Shown: in pieces, positions 24,750-34,016 of the stretch | Layout of the letters: the number at the start of each line of letters is the position of its first letter | Numbering within the stretch: position 1 is the first letter of the stretch | Assembly: GCA_016342755.1 (NCBI GenBank) | Contig: JAEINS010000019.1 | Coordinates: 16,018-80,017 of the forward strand | Origin: Melioribacteraceae bacterium | GTDB lineage: Bacteria > Bacteroidota > Ignavibacteria > Ignavibacteriales > Melioribacteraceae | DNA: 64,000 bases | Direction of reading: 5' to 3' | The notes under the pieces: model-generated | Database searches by the model: none | Seen by the model: the letters and a program-made list of their open reading frames with translations, nothing else | What the model was told of the DNA's origin: nothing | Translations under genes and position numbers: made by a program

Positions 24750-26963
24750 ATGGAATTTCTTTTGAAGATTTTTTTTAAAAATAAAAACTACATTATAATC
24801 CTATTTCTTTTAATGATCTATGCGGGTAATATTTTTGGGCAATTTTATAGAGATAGTTTATTAGTTCAAATATCTAAGCTTTCAGACTCGGAGAAATTAA
24901 CTGAATCAAATAAACTTGCAAATAAATATAGACGTGATGATCCGAGGACGGCAATTGTATTTGGGGATATAGCTCTCGATTTGGCAATAAAATCTAGTAA
25001 TTTAGAAGAACAAGGAAAAGCCCTTGCTAATTTGGGTTCATCGTATTTTCTGCTTCAGGAAAATTCGAAGGCAATAGATTATTTAACCAGAGGCAAAAAT
25101 ATTGCCGCAGACATTGAGGACTATAACACACTGGCAATTTGCTATCAGAATTTAGGTTTCTCTTATAAATATGATACTAATTTTTCTGAGGCTATAGAAT
25201 TTTTTCAGCAATCGATTACTTTATGGGAAGAAATTGGTAATAGTGAAAGGGAAATTGCTGCATCTCTTTCGGCAATTGCCAATATTTATAGAGTATTTGA
25301 TAATTATTCCGGGGCAATTGATCTTTACTTAGAAGCACTGGATTTATACAAACGAATGAATTTTGAAGAAGGAGTAGCCTGGATTGATTTTAACATCGGG
25401 GTACTTTATAAAAAAAGTCAAAACCATCTAAAGGCTCATACTTATTTAACACGAGCGCTTAATAAGTACACAGAATTAAATGATAAATCTGCTGTTGATA
25501 ATAAAAACGGCATTGCAATGTGTTATTCGCAGCTTGCAAGTGTTGAAAGAAAATTAGGGAATTTTGAAAAAGCAATTGAGATTGGAGAGAAAGCTCTAAA
25601 TTTTAGATTAGAATCTGGAATAAAATCCGTAATTGCCGAAGAATATAGTAATCTTGGAAGAATATATTTTGATATTGGTAATATTGATATAGCAAAAAAA
25701 TATTTAGAAGAAGGTTATCAATATAAAATTGAATCGAATGATAATAACGGGATGGCGATTATCTTAAGATATTTAGCTCTTATCGCATTAAAAAATAACG
25801 AGTTAAAAAAGGGTGATCAATATTTAGCAATTGCTCTTGAAAAAGCTTCACAGTCTAATTCATTATTAAATTTGCAGGATATATATCAGACTTATTCTGA
25901 AATATATGAAAAACGGGGTTTATACAAAAAATCTTTGGAAATGAATAAATTATTTATGACTTACAAAGACAGTATTTTTAGTGATGAAAACTCGAGAAAG
26001 ATTTTAATTAAGGAAATTGAATATAAATCTCATAAAAAAGAAGAAGAGAACCAGGCGTTAAGAGCCGAAAACAGGATTAAAGAGCTTGAAATAAATGAAG
26101 AAAGAGTTTATAGCAATTTATTATTGGTTATAACTCTATCTATTATTGTTTTGGTTATTTTGTTTTATTCTAAGTATAGAAATCAGAAAACGGCTAATGC
26201 TGAGATTGATAAACAAAAAGAAGAGTTAGATAGTAAAAATAAAGAACTTTTAGAAATTGCTACTAAACTTACCGAAAGTAATGCGGAAAAAGATAAATTT
26301 TTCTCAATAATTTCTCATGATCTAAAAAGTCCGTTTACATCTTTATTGGGTTATTCTAAATTACTAAGTGAAAATTATGTGGATTTTAACAAAGAAGAAA
26401 TTCAGGATATTGTTTCTTCAATGTATTCGGGTATTAAAAATGTTTATCAATTAATTGAAGATCTGCTTTCATGGGCAAATACACAGACTGGTAAAGTTGA
26501 TTTCTTTCCAAAAGAATTAGTTCTTAAAGAAATAGTTGAGAATGTAATTGATCTGACAAAAAGAACTGCTGAAACTAAAGGGATTAATGTTGATTCAGAT
26601 ATAAATCCGAAACATATTGTAATTGCTGATAAAAATATGCTAAATTCGATCTTGAGAAATTTGCTAACCAATGCTATAAAATTTTCAAAAAATAATGATT
26701 ATATTTATATCTCATCAATTATAGAAGATAAATTTATTAAAGTAGTTGTTCAGGATTCCGGAATAGGAATAAATGATGAAGATCTGATTGATATTTTTAA
26801 GCTTGATGTAAGAAAATCGCGGATTGGAACAATGAATGAAAAAGGAACTGGATTAGGACTTACTATGTGCCGGGAGTTTGTAGAAAAAAATGGCGGTAAG
26901 ATTTGGGTCGAAAGTAAAGAGAACAGCGGTACAACTTTTTATTTTACACTAAAAACAAATTAG
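24750..26963 (+). CDS. TPR-domain sensor histidine kinase
   Basis: 737 residues. Order: signal peptide (about 1-30), six or more tetratricopeptide repeats (about 60-400; for example AICYQNLGFSYKYDTNFSEA), one transmembrane helix (about 455-475, LLLVITLSIIVLVILFY), a short coiled coil, then the HisKA domain with phospho-acceptor His523 (SHDLKSPF), the N box (NLLTNAIKFS), DSGIGIND and GTGLGL of the ATPase domain. The TPR part would be periplasmic. No receiver domain is attached and no response regulator gene is adjacent, so the partner is unknown. This TPR-HK layout is common in Bacteroidota. Confidence 0.93.
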   Translation: MEFLLKIFFKNKNYIIILFLLMIYAGNIFGQFYRDSLLVQISKLSDSEKLTESNKLANKYRRDDPRTAIVFGDIALDLAIKSSNLEEQGKALANLGSSYFLLQENSKAIDYLTRGKNIAADIEDYNTLAICYQNLGFSYKYDTNFSEAIEFFQQSITLWEEIGNSEREIAASLSAIANIYRVFDNYSGAIDLYLEALDLYKRMNFEEGVAWIDFNIGVLYKKSQNHLKAHTYLTRALNKYTELNDKSAVDNKNGIAMCYSQLASVERKLGNFEKAIEIGEKALNFRLESGIKSVIAEEYSNLGRIYFDIGNIDIAKKYLEEGYQYKIESNDNNGMAIILRYLALIALKNNELKKGDQYLAIALEKASQSNSLLNLQDIYQTYSEIYEKRGLYKKSLEMNKLFMTYKDSIFSDENSRKILIKEIEYKSHKKEEENQALRAENRIKELEINEERVYSNLLLVITLSIIVLVILFYSKYRNQKTANAEIDKQKEELDSKNKELLEIATKLTESNAEKDKFFSIISHDLKSPFTSLLGYSKLLSENYVDFNKEEIQDIVSSMYSGIKNVYQLIEDLLSWANTQTGKVDFFPKELVLKEIVENVIDLTKRTAETKGINVDSDINPKHIVIADKNMLNSILRNLLTNAIKFSKNNDYIYISSIIEDKFIKVVVQDSGIGINDEDLIDIFKLDVRKSRIGTMNEKGTGLGLTMCREFVEKNGGKIWVESKENSGTTFYFTLKTN

Positions 26964-26992
26964 TTAAAAGGTTCATTTTTCAATATTTTAGT

Positions 26993-27024
26993 TTTGCCAA
27001 TACAAAAAAATATACGTAACTTTA
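26993..27024 (+). promoter_or_regulatory. Bacteroidota-type promoter of the acyl-CoA dehydrogenase
   Basis: TTTG at 26993-26996, a 20-bp spacer and TAACTTTA at 27017-27024 (7 of 8 to TAnnTTTG). The ATG is at 27057, leaving a leader of about 27 nt. Confidence 0.6.
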
Positions 27025-27056
27025 TGGCTAAAAATTTTTTCAATTTGGTGAAATAA

Positions 27057-28226
27057 ATGAGCAGATTTCCCGGAGTTGATTACTATAATACGGAAGAACT
27101 TTTTTCTGAAGAAGAAATAATGGTAAGGGATTCCGTCCGTGAATTTGTAACTTCAGAAGTACTTCCAATAATTGAGATTAACTATCAAAAATCAGCTTTT
27201 CCTAAAGATTTAATTCCCAAACTAGCAGAACTTGGAATTTTTGGTATGACATTACCCGAAAAATATGGTTGTGCTGAAATGAATAATATGTCTTACGGAC
27301 TTGTTATGCAGGAATTGGAAAGAGGAGACAGCGGAGTTAGAAGTTTTGCTTCAGTCCAAAGTGCATTGGTTATGTATCCAATCTACCAATTTGGTTCTGA
27401 AAAGCAAAAACAGAAGTGGCTTCCTAAATTAGCATCTGCTGAAGTAATTGGCTGTTTCGGATTAACTGAACCTGACTTTGGATCTAATCCCGGCGGATTA
27501 GTAACTAAAGCTGAAAAGGTTGATGGCGGTTATAAACTTAATGGCGCCAAAATGTGGATTACAAATGGTTCAATTGCTGATATTGCAATAGTCTGGGCAA
27601 AATTGGATAATTTAATTCATGGATTTATTGTTGAAAAAGAATTTGATGGTTTTTCTTCCCCGGAAATGAAAGAGAAACATTCATTAAAAGCTTCTATTAC
27701 TTCCGAGCTTGTTTTGGATGATGTTTTTGTCCCGGATGAAAATAAATTACCAAATACTTCGGGATTAAAATCAGCGCTTATGTGTTTAAATCAGGCAAGA
27801 TTTGGAATTGCCTGGGGTGTTGTCGGATCAATGATGGAATGTTATAATTGCGCGTTAGATTATTCTAAATCCCGAATTCAATTTAATAAGCCAATTTCTT
27901 CATTTCAGATAACCCAGCAGAAATTAGTAAATATGCTAAACGAAATTACAAAAGCACAGCTTTTAAATTGGCGTTTAGCAAAACTTAAAGATGATAATAA
28001 ATTAAAATATCCACAAGTTTCGTTAGCTAAACGTAATAATTGTGAACAGTCACTTATTGTTGCCAGGGAAGCAAGAGAAATTTTAGGAGCTAATGGAATT
28101 TTAAGTGAATATCCTGTTATGAGGCATGCCGCCAACCTGGAATCGGTTAAAACCTATGAAGGTACTCATGAGATGCATACTCTTATTTTAGGAGAAGACA
28201 TAACAGGAATGCCTGCGTTTGAATAA
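27057..28226 (+). CDS. Acyl-CoA dehydrogenase, glutaryl-CoA dehydrogenase-like
   Basis: 389 residues. FAD enzyme oxidising acyl-CoA to enoyl-CoA. The FAD/substrate stretch [16 protein letters not shown] (near residue 140), [16 protein letters not shown] (near 171), and the C-terminal [18 protein letters not shown] are diagnostic. The Glu in YEGTHE is in the position of the catalytic base of the glutaryl-CoA dehydrogenase subgroup. Glutaryl-CoA enzymes also decarboxylate; whether this one does is uncertain. It has its own promoter and a terminator right after it. No electron-transfer flavoprotein genes are nearby. Confidence 0.88.
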   Translation: MSRFPGVDYYNTEELFSEEEIMVRDSVREFVTSEVLPIIEINYQKSAFPKDLIPKLAELGIFGMTLPEKYGCAEMNNMSYGLVMQELERGDSGVRSFASVQSALVMYPIYQFGSEKQKQKWLPKLASAEVIGCFGLTEPDFGSNPGGLVTKAEKVDGGYKLNGAKMWITNGSIADIAIVWAKLDNLIHGFIVEKEFDGFSSPEMKEKHSLKASITSELVLDDVFVPDENKLPNTSGLKSALMCLNQARFGIAWGVVGSMMECYNCALDYSKSRIQFNKPISSFQITQQKLVNMLNEITKAQLLNWRLAKLKDDNKLKYPQVSLAKRNNCEQSLIVAREAREILGANGILSEYPVMRHAANLESVKTYEGTHEMHTLILGEDITGMPAFE

Positions 28227-28231
28227 TTAGG

Positions 28232-28255
28232 AGATCACCATGCGTGATCTTTTTT
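28232..28255 (+). terminator. Terminator between acyl-CoA dehydrogenase and guaB
   Basis: Stem AGATCAC (28232-28238) with GTGATCT (28244-28250), 5-nt loop and T-run to 28255. The right arm contains an in-frame GTG (28244) that could be miscalled as the guaB start. Confidence 0.85.
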
Positions 28256-28273
28256 CATAAATATGAGGTTCTT

Positions 28274-29749
28274 ATGAAAAACAAAATAGTTTATGAAGGA
28301 TTAACCTTCGATGATATTCTTTTAATTCCGGCAAGATCGGAAGTATTACCAAGGGATACTGATGTTTCGGCTTATTTAACAAAAGAAATAAAGTTAAATA
28401 TTCCCATTTTATCTGCCGCAATGGATACTGTAACTGAATCGAGAATGGCAATTGCTATGGCTGCCCAGGGTGGTTTAGGTATAATCCACAAAAATATGTC
28501 TATTGAAAGACAAGCTGAAGAGGTAGATAAAGTTAAAAGATCAGAAAGTGGAATGATTGTAGACCCAATAACAATTTCACCTGATATAACTGTTTCGGAA
28601 GCACTTCAGATAATGAGAAAATATAGAATTTCCGGAATCCCGATTATTGATGACGCTCATAAATTAATTGGGATTTTAACAAATCGTGATCTAAGATTTG
28701 AGCTGAATGTTAAGCAGGCAGTTAGAGATATTATGACAAAGGATAATCTTATAACAGCTCCGCAGGGAACTACTTTAGAACAGGCTGAAATCCTTTTACA
28801 GAAACATAGAATTGAAAAACTTCCGGTTGTTGATGATAATGGAGTTCTAAAAGGATTAATAACATTCAAGGATATTTCAAAGAAAAAGAAATTCCCAAAT
28901 GCGTGCAAAGATGATTTAGGCAGATTAAGAGTCGGAGCGGGTGTTGGAGTAACTCCTGATACAATGGACAGAGTTGAGGCTTTAGTGAATAATAAGGCTG
29001 ATGTTATTGTAGTTGATACTGCACACGGACATTCTGTGGGTGTTATTAATATGGTTAAACAAATCCGTCAGAAATATAAAGATATTCAGTTAGTTGCCGG
29101 TAATATAGTAACTAAAGAAGCAGCTTTGGAATTAGTTGAAGCTGGTGTTAACGCGGTTAAAGTTGGAATTGGCGCCGGATCAATCTGTACAACCCGTGTT
29201 GTTGCCGGTGTTGGTGTTCCCCAAATAAGTGCTGTTATGGAAGTTGCTGAAGCTCTTAAAGGAATGGAAATTCCTGTTATAGCTGATGGCGGTGTTAAAC
29301 TGACTGGTGATATTCCTAAAGCAATTGCTGCCGGAGCTGATACAATTATGATTGGCGGAATGCTTGCCGGTGTTGATGAAACACCTGGCGAAAAAGTTTT
29401 ATTTGAAGGAAGAAGTTTTAAAGTTTATCGCGGTATGGGATCTCTTGGTGCTATGAAGCAGGGAAGTTCTGATAGATATTTCCAGGATGCAGAAGAAGAT
29501 ATTAAAAAATTAGTTCCTGAAGGTGTTGAAGGAAGAGTTCCGTATAAAGGATTATTGAGTGACACTGTTTATCAGTTTATTGGCGGATTAAGAGCCGCAA
29601 TGGGTTATTGCGGTGTTAGAACTATAAAAGAGATGCAGGATAACGCAAAGTTTGTTAAAATAAGTAGTGCAAGTTTAAGAGAGAGTCATCCGCATGATGT
29701 TATTATAACAAAAGAATCTCCTAATTATCAATCTAAGATGAGTTATTAA
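28274..29749 (+). CDS. guaB: Inosine-5'-monophosphate dehydrogenase
   Basis: 491 residues from ATG 28274 (GAGG at 28265-28268); a GTG at 28244 lies inside the upstream terminator and is rejected. It oxidises IMP to XMP, the committed step to GMP. The catalytic Cys305 is in [11 protein letters not shown]. Two CBS domains (about 95-205; for example [20 protein letters not shown]) interrupt the barrel. [17 protein letters not shown] and [10 protein letters not shown] with the distal flap complete the active site. It is followed after 4 bp by a glycosyltransferase and then purD, another purine gene. Confidence 0.97.
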   Translation: MKNKIVYEGLTFDDILLIPARSEVLPRDTDVSAYLTKEIKLNIPILSAAMDTVTESRMAIAMAAQGGLGIIHKNMSIERQAEEVDKVKRSESGMIVDPITISPDITVSEALQIMRKYRISGIPIIDDAHKLIGILTNRDLRFELNVKQAVRDIMTKDNLITAPQGTTLEQAEILLQKHRIEKLPVVDDNGVLKGLITFKDISKKKKFPNACKDDLGRLRVGAGVGVTPDTMDRVEALVNNKADVIVVDTAHGHSVGVINMVKQIRQKYKDIQLVAGNIVTKEAALELVEAGVNAVKVGIGAGSICTTRVVAGVGVPQISAVMEVAEALKGMEIPVIADGGVKLTGDIPKAIAAGADTIMIGGMLAGVDETPGEKVLFEGRSFKVYRGMGSLGAMKQGSSDRYFQDAEEDIKKLVPEGVEGRVPYKGLLSDTVYQFIGGLRAAMGYCGVRTIKEMQDNAKFVKISSASLRESHPHDVIITKESPNYQSKMSY

Positions 29750-29753
29750 TAGT

Positions 29754-31043
29754 ATGTTTAAAGTATTAGTACTGGCATATTATTTCCCTCCCATGGGGCT
29801 AAGCGGAGTTCAGCGTACGTTGAAATTCACTAAGTATATGAAACAGTTCAATTGGGAGCCAACTGTAATTACATGCGGAAATACCGGATATTTTGCGCAC
29901 GATTATTCACTTCTTAAAGAAGCAGAAGATGCCGGGATTAGAATTATTAGAACAGAATCATTCGATCCAAATTCTTTATTGAAGAAGTATGGAACTATTA
30001 CAATGCCCCGGGAGATTGTCCGTAAAACTCTCAGCAAAATAAGCAAAACTGTTTTAATACCCGATAACAAGATTTCCTGGGCTAATAAAGCTTATAAAAA
30101 AGCAAAAGAACTTTTACAGACTGAAAAATATGATGCTATTTTTACAACAATCCCTCCATATTCGTCCTTTGTTTCGGCTGCAAAGTTGAAACAAGAATTT
30201 GGAATACCCTTGTTTGTAGATTACCGTGATTTATGGTATGGAAATCATTTTGCCTTTTATCCAACTCCGTATCACAGAGTAAAACACAAGAAACTTGAAG
30301 CTAATTCTCTAAGATTATGCGATAAAACTATTGTGGTAAATAGGAAAATTAAAGAGAAGCTTTTAGAATATTATCCGTTTTTAAAACATGATGATGTTGT
30401 AATTATTTCTCACGGGTATGATTCGGCTGATTTTGAAAACCTGGTAAAATTACCCAAAACAAATAAAAAAATGCAGTTAACTTATTCCGGTATTTTCTAT
30501 GAAATGATTACTCCAAAATATTTCTTAAAGGCTTTTAAAGAAATAACTAAAGAAAGACCTGATATTGCTGCTAATATTGAACTAAATTTTATCGGTCATT
30601 TTAGAAAAGAAAATCATAAACTTGTTAAGAAACTGGGTCTTCAGCAGTTTGTAAAAGACCATGGCTACATGGATCATAAAGAAATGCTGCGCAGACTTGT
30701 AATGAGCGATGTCTTATGGATGATGATTGGAAAAAGCAAAAACACCGATACAGTTACTGCCGGAAAGCTTTTTGAGTATTTTGGCACCAGAAAACCGATA
30801 ATTGTTTCTGTCCCGGAAGGAGCTTCAAAATTTAATGCTAATGAATATGGTGCGTCTTTTATAACGGAACCGGATAATATAACAGAAATTAAAGAAGCAA
30901 TAATTAAAGTCCATACGCTTTATAAAGCCGGAGAACTTCCCAAGCCAAATGAAGAGTTTATAGAAAGTTTAGACAGAAAAAATTTGACAGAAAGGTTAAC
31001 AACTGAATTTCAATTTTTTATTAAGGAAGAAGTATTAATATGA
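29754..31043 (+). CDS. Glycosyltransferase, GT4-like
   Basis: 429 residues. N-terminal Rossmann-type domain with LAYYFPPMGLSGVQRTLKF (the glycine-rich acceptor loop) and a long C-terminal GT-B domain. The sugar-nucleotide side shows LTYSGIFYEM near residue 240, DHGYMDHKEMLRRLVMSDVLWMM near 300, and GKLFEYFGTRKPI near 338, as in GT4 enzymes. No signal or membrane segment. It sits between guaB (4 bp) and purD (4-nt overlap), an odd place for a cell-surface polysaccharide enzyme; co-transcription may be only for growth-linked expression. Donor and acceptor are unknown. Confidence 0.85.
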   Translation: MFKVLVLAYYFPPMGLSGVQRTLKFTKYMKQFNWEPTVITCGNTGYFAHDYSLLKEAEDAGIRIIRTESFDPNSLLKKYGTITMPREIVRKTLSKISKTVLIPDNKISWANKAYKKAKELLQTEKYDAIFTTIPPYSSFVSAAKLKQEFGIPLFVDYRDLWYGNHFAFYPTPYHRVKHKKLEANSLRLCDKTIVVNRKIKEKLLEYYPFLKHDDVVIISHGYDSADFENLVKLPKTNKKMQLTYSGIFYEMITPKYFLKAFKEITKERPDIAANIELNFIGHFRKENHKLVKKLGLQQFVKDHGYMDHKEMLRRLVMSDVLWMMIGKSKNTDTVTAGKLFEYFGTRKPIIVSVPEGASKFNANEYGASFITEPDNITEIKEAIIKVHTLYKAGELPKPNEEFIESLDRKNLTERLTTEFQFFIKEEVLI

Positions 31044-32326
31044 ATGTAGTTTTAATTGGATCAGGCGGAAGGGAGCATGCTCTTGCCCGTAAAATATCTA
31101 AGAGTAAATCTTTATCAAAATTATATATTTTGCCTGGCAATCCTGGTACGGGAGCATTAGGCGAAAATGTAAATGTTGATGTTTCCAACTTTGATGAAAC
31201 TTATAATTTCTGTTTTGAAAATGAAATTTCTTTTGTAATTATTGGTCCGGAGCAGCCATTGGTTGATGGACTTGGAGATTTTCTGATAGAAAAAGGATTA
31301 AAGGTTTTTGGTCCGACTAAGGCAGCCGCGCAAATTGAAGGTGATAAATCTTTCTCTAAAAACTTAATGAAGAATTATGGAATCCCGACCGCATCCTTTG
31401 AAGTGTTTGATAAAGAAGATTATGAGAATGCTTTAACTTATGTAAAAACAGCAAAGTATCCGTTAGTTGTTAAAGCATCGGGTTTAGCTGCCGGTAAAGG
31501 TGTTCTAATTTGTGAAGACCAGAATTCAGCCGTCTCGGCGATAAAAGAATGTTTTAAAGACGGAGCATTTGGAGCAGCCGGAGATAAAGTTGTTGTTGAA
31601 GAATTTATGTACGGATTTGAAGCGTCACTTTTCGCGATTACAGATGGAACCGATTTTATATCACTCCCGATTGCCCAGGATCATAAAAGAATTGGTGACG
31701 GGGATACCGGGAAAAATACCGGCGGAATGGGAGCATATGCTCCGGCACCGTTGGTTGATTCAAAGCTTCAGGAAGAAGTTGAAAAGATAATAATACAGCC
31801 GACTCTTGACGCAATGAAATCTGAAAATGCTCCGTTTGTCGGTTGTTTATATTGCGGATTAATGATTACATCAGAAGGTCCGAAAGTTGTTGAATTTAAC
31901 TGCAGATTTGGTGATCCGGAAACACAGGTAGTTTTACCCCTTTTAGAAGGCGATTTTTTACAATTATTATATTCCGCTGCTGCTGGTAAAATTGATAAGA
32001 ACTCGGTTAAATATTCCGGCGGAGCAGCAATTTGTGTGGTGGCATCTTCAAAAGGTTATCCGGGTTCATACAAAAAAGGTTTAAAAATTACTGGAATTGA
32101 GGACGCAGAATCTGAGGAAATTGTTGTATACCATGCCGGAACAAAAAAAGAGGGAAATGATATTGTTACTTCTGGCGGGCGAGTTTTAGGTGTTACGGCA
32201 GTATCTAAAGAAAATGATTTAAAAGCATGTAAAACAAAAGCTTACGAAGGAATAGATAAAATAAAATTTGATGGTATTTATTTTAGAAAAGATATATCTG
32301 ATAAAGCTTTTCAAAATTTAGACTGA
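31040..32326 (+). CDS. purD: Phosphoribosylamine-glycine ligase
   Basis: 428 residues. ATP-grasp enzyme joining phosphoribosylamine and glycine to GAR in purine synthesis. Signatures are VLIGSGGREHALA at the N terminus, LYILPGNPGTGALGENV near residue 30, IGPEQPLVDGL near 71, PLVVKASGLAAGKGVLIC near 143, DHKRIGDGDTGKNTGGMGAYAP near 213, and VVEFNCRFGDPETQVVLPLL near 285. It overlaps the glycosyltransferase by 4 nt. A REP palindrome at 32336-32363 follows and may act as its terminator. Confidence 0.96.
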   Translation: MNVVLIGSGGREHALARKISKSKSLSKLYILPGNPGTGALGENVNVDVSNFDETYNFCFENEISFVIIGPEQPLVDGLGDFLIEKGLKVFGPTKAAAQIEGDKSFSKNLMKNYGIPTASFEVFDKEDYENALTYVKTAKYPLVVKASGLAAGKGVLICEDQNSAVSAIKECFKDGAFGAAGDKVVVEEFMYGFEASLFAITDGTDFISLPIAQDHKRIGDGDTGKNTGGMGAYAPAPLVDSKLQEEVEKIIIQPTLDAMKSENAPFVGCLYCGLMITSEGPKVVEFNCRFGDPETQVVLPLLEGDFLQLLYSAAAGKIDKNSVKYSGGAAICVVASSKGYPGSYKKGLKITGIEDAESEEIVVYHAGTKKEGNDIVTSGGRVLGVTAVSKENDLKACKTKAYEGIDKIKFDGIYFRKDISDKAFQNLD

Positions 32327-32335
32327 TTTTCTATT

Positions 32336-32363
32336 GTAGAGACGAGGCATGCCTCGTCTCTAC
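32336..32363. repeat. REP palindrome, copy 1
   Basis: A perfect 28-bp palindrome, half-site GTAGAGACGAGGCA. It lies 10 bp after purD and 37 bp before the RAYT start. Its left flank (TTCTATT) is the reverse complement of the right flank of copy 3 (AATAGAA), so copy 1 is inverted relative to copies 3 and 4 and the transposase gene lies between inverted copies. Confidence 0.95.
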
Positions 32364-32399
32364 GGATAAATGATTTTTGAATAATTGTTAAGGGCAAGA

Positions 32400-32969
32400 G
32401 TGGCAAAATTCAAAGGTGAATTCAGAGTTGAATCATCAAGATTAAAATCGTGGGATTATTCTACACCAGGTTGGTATTTTGTGACAATTTGTGTTAAGGA
32501 TAACAAAAATTGTTTCGGAGCAGTTGATGACTATAATGTTAAGTTAAATAACATTGGTGAAATTGTTGAATTGTTTTGGAAAGAAATACCAGATCATTAT
32601 AATTTTGTTGAATTGGATGAATTTGTCGTTATGCCAGATCATTTTCATGCAATTATTATTTTGAATGAACAAAGTAATGTTGAGGTAAAACATAAAAAAA
32701 ATATTAATAATGTAGAGACGGGGCATGCCCCGTCTCTACGGATTAAAAGGACAATTACATTAGGTAACATAATTGGGTCATTCAAATCAGCAGTAACAAA
32801 AAATATTTATAAAAATTGTCATTTAAATTTCTCATGGCAGACACGATTTTATGATAGAATTATCCGCAACGAAAGAGAATTATTTAATATCAGAAAATAT
32901 ATTTCACAAAATCCGTTAAAATGGGAGTTAGACAAAGATTCCCCGAGTAATTGTGTTTTTGATAAGTAA
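32400..32969 (+). CDS. REP-associated tyrosine transposase (RAYT, Y1/IS200-like)
   Basis: 189 residues from GTG 32400, with TAAGGG 5 nt upstream; TTG 32385 is an alternative. It is a single-strand HUH nuclease. WDYSTPGWYFVTICVKD opens the domain, the HUH pair is in MPDHFHAIII (near residue 80), and the catalytic Tyr is probably in NIRKYISQNP near the C terminus. RAYTs are thought to act on REP hairpins, and four copies of such a palindrome lie around and inside this gene. Copy 2 sits within the reading frame between the HUH motif and TLGNIIGSFKSAVTK and is translated as VETGHAPSLR. The frame appears intact, so activity is possible. Confidence 0.92.
   Translation: MAKFKGEFRVESSRLKSWDYSTPGWYFVTICVKDNKNCFGAVDDYNVKLNNIGEIVELFWKEIPDHYNFVELDEFVVMPDHFHAIIILNEQSNVEVKHKKNINNVETGHAPSLRIKRTITLGNIIGSFKSAVTKNIYKNCHLNFSWQTRFYDRIIRNERELFNIRKYISQNPLKWELDKDSPSNCVFDK
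32712..32739. repeat. REP palindrome, copy 2, inside the RAYT coding sequence
   Basis: A perfect 28-bp palindrome with half-site GTAGAGACGGGGCA. Relative to the other copies, A is changed to G in one arm and T to C in the other, so the hairpin is fully kept. It lies in the linker of the transposase and keeps the reading frame open. Confidence 0.95.
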
Positions 32970-33024
32970 AAATATGATTTTATAAAAATTAAAACTGTAG
33001 CGACGTTAAATTTGTGTTGTTAAT

Positions 33025-33121
33025 TTAAATATACGTTTATCATGTAGAGACGAGGCATGCCTCGTCTCTACAATAGAAGGATTTGTTTCAGCTCAAAACC
33101 GATGTCATCTTTTTTTGCAAT
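33025..33121. repeat. Long direct repeat, left copy, with REP palindrome copy 3
   Basis: About 95 bp, nearly identical to 34287-34384. It begins TTAAATATACGTTTATCA, contains the 28-bp palindrome at 33044-33071, continues AATAGAAGGATTTGT and ends in GATGTCATCTT plus a T-run, the half-arm of the 9821/21958 terminator family. It abuts the 3' end of the phosphoesterase gene (minus strand) and may terminate it. Confidence 0.9.
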
Positions 33122-33122
33122 A

Positions 33123-34016
33123 CTATTTCAACTCAAAAGAATGTTCAAGTTTATATTCGCCGCCATTTGAATCATCTCTGTAAACATCAAAAGTAAGATA
33201 ATCTTTAAATACATGAAATTTAAGAAAAGTACTCGGAGCACCTTTATCGCCAACTCCACGGCTATGTCCAACATCAATCTGATTTACACCGTTTATCTTT
33301 GCAAAAGAGAAGTTATGTGTATGTCCGCAAATGTACGCTAATACATTTTCTTGCCGGAGTAACATTTGGAATCTGTGACTAGTTTCGGCATGAGCGTCTA
33401 AATTATCGCCTTTATGACGGTGTCTGCCGTTATCATGATCCGGAAGTGAAACTATAGGTTCGTGTCCAATTACAAGTTTTATTTGTTTATCGGAATTTTG
33501 CAAATCGTTTTTAAGCCAGTAATAGACTGAATCCCGAACATCGCCGTTTGTACCAACATCCGAAGTATCATTAAAATACTGATTAATTACAGCAAAATGT
33601 ACATTCTCAAAATCGAATGAATAAGTAGTTTCTTCACAGTTTTTTGGGCCGCGGTTAATTATGTTTTTTAGTGAATCTTTCCCAAAATTTCGCAGCCATT
33701 CCATATCCTCATCAGTTTCTGATTCATGATTACCAACAACAGGATACCAGGGGTAATCTTCGCCAATAACGCTTTTTATTGTGTTATAAACATGCCATGG
33801 AGGATCAATATCTCCGGGACTTATCATAAATTTCCCTTGCCCAAGTTTTTTAATCGCTTCACAAGTTCCATAGAAATATTGTGAATTTTGATATTCCGGT
33901 TCAGCGTAATTTCTCATATCGGCAGTTGCTTCGAATGAGAATATTTCTATCTGGGCAATTGTGTAATTAGTTGATAATAATGTTAGAATAATAATTATTG
34001 GTGCAAAACGTTTCAT
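33123..34016 (-). CDS. Secreted calcineurin-like metallophosphoesterase
   Basis: 297 residues with a signal peptide (MKRFAPIIIILTLLSTNYTIAQ). Metallophosphoesterase motifs are SPGDIDPPW near residue 91, GNHES near 120, GHEP near 190 and GHTH near 238, which supply most metal ligands. The usual first motif DxH appears as ADMR, so the His ligand is replaced by Arg; this may alter metal binding. It is flanked on both sides by the same ~95-bp direct repeat with REP palindromes, so the gene could have been inserted or duplicated as a unit. Substrate unknown; the location would be periplasmic or extracellular. Confidence 0.82.
   Translation of the reverse strand: MKRFAPIIIILTLLSTNYTIAQIEIFSFEATADMRNYAEPEYQNSQYFYGTCEAIKKLGQGKFMISPGDIDPPWHVYNTIKSVIGEDYPWYPVVGNHESETDEDMEWLRNFGKDSLKNIINRGPKNCEETTYSFDFENVHFAVINQYFNDTSDVGTNGDVRDSVYYWLKNDLQNSDKQIKLVIGHEPIVSLPDHDNGRHRHKGDNLDAHAETSHRFQMLLRQENVLAYICGHTHNFSFAKINGVNQIDVGHSRGVGDKGAPSTFLKFHVFKDYLTFDVYRDDSNGGEYKLEHSFELK

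Noticed and set aside
28244..28273. A GTG start for guaB at 28244
   Set aside because: It lies inside a terminator hairpin; ATG 28274 has a GAGG site and starts the conserved IMPDH sequence.
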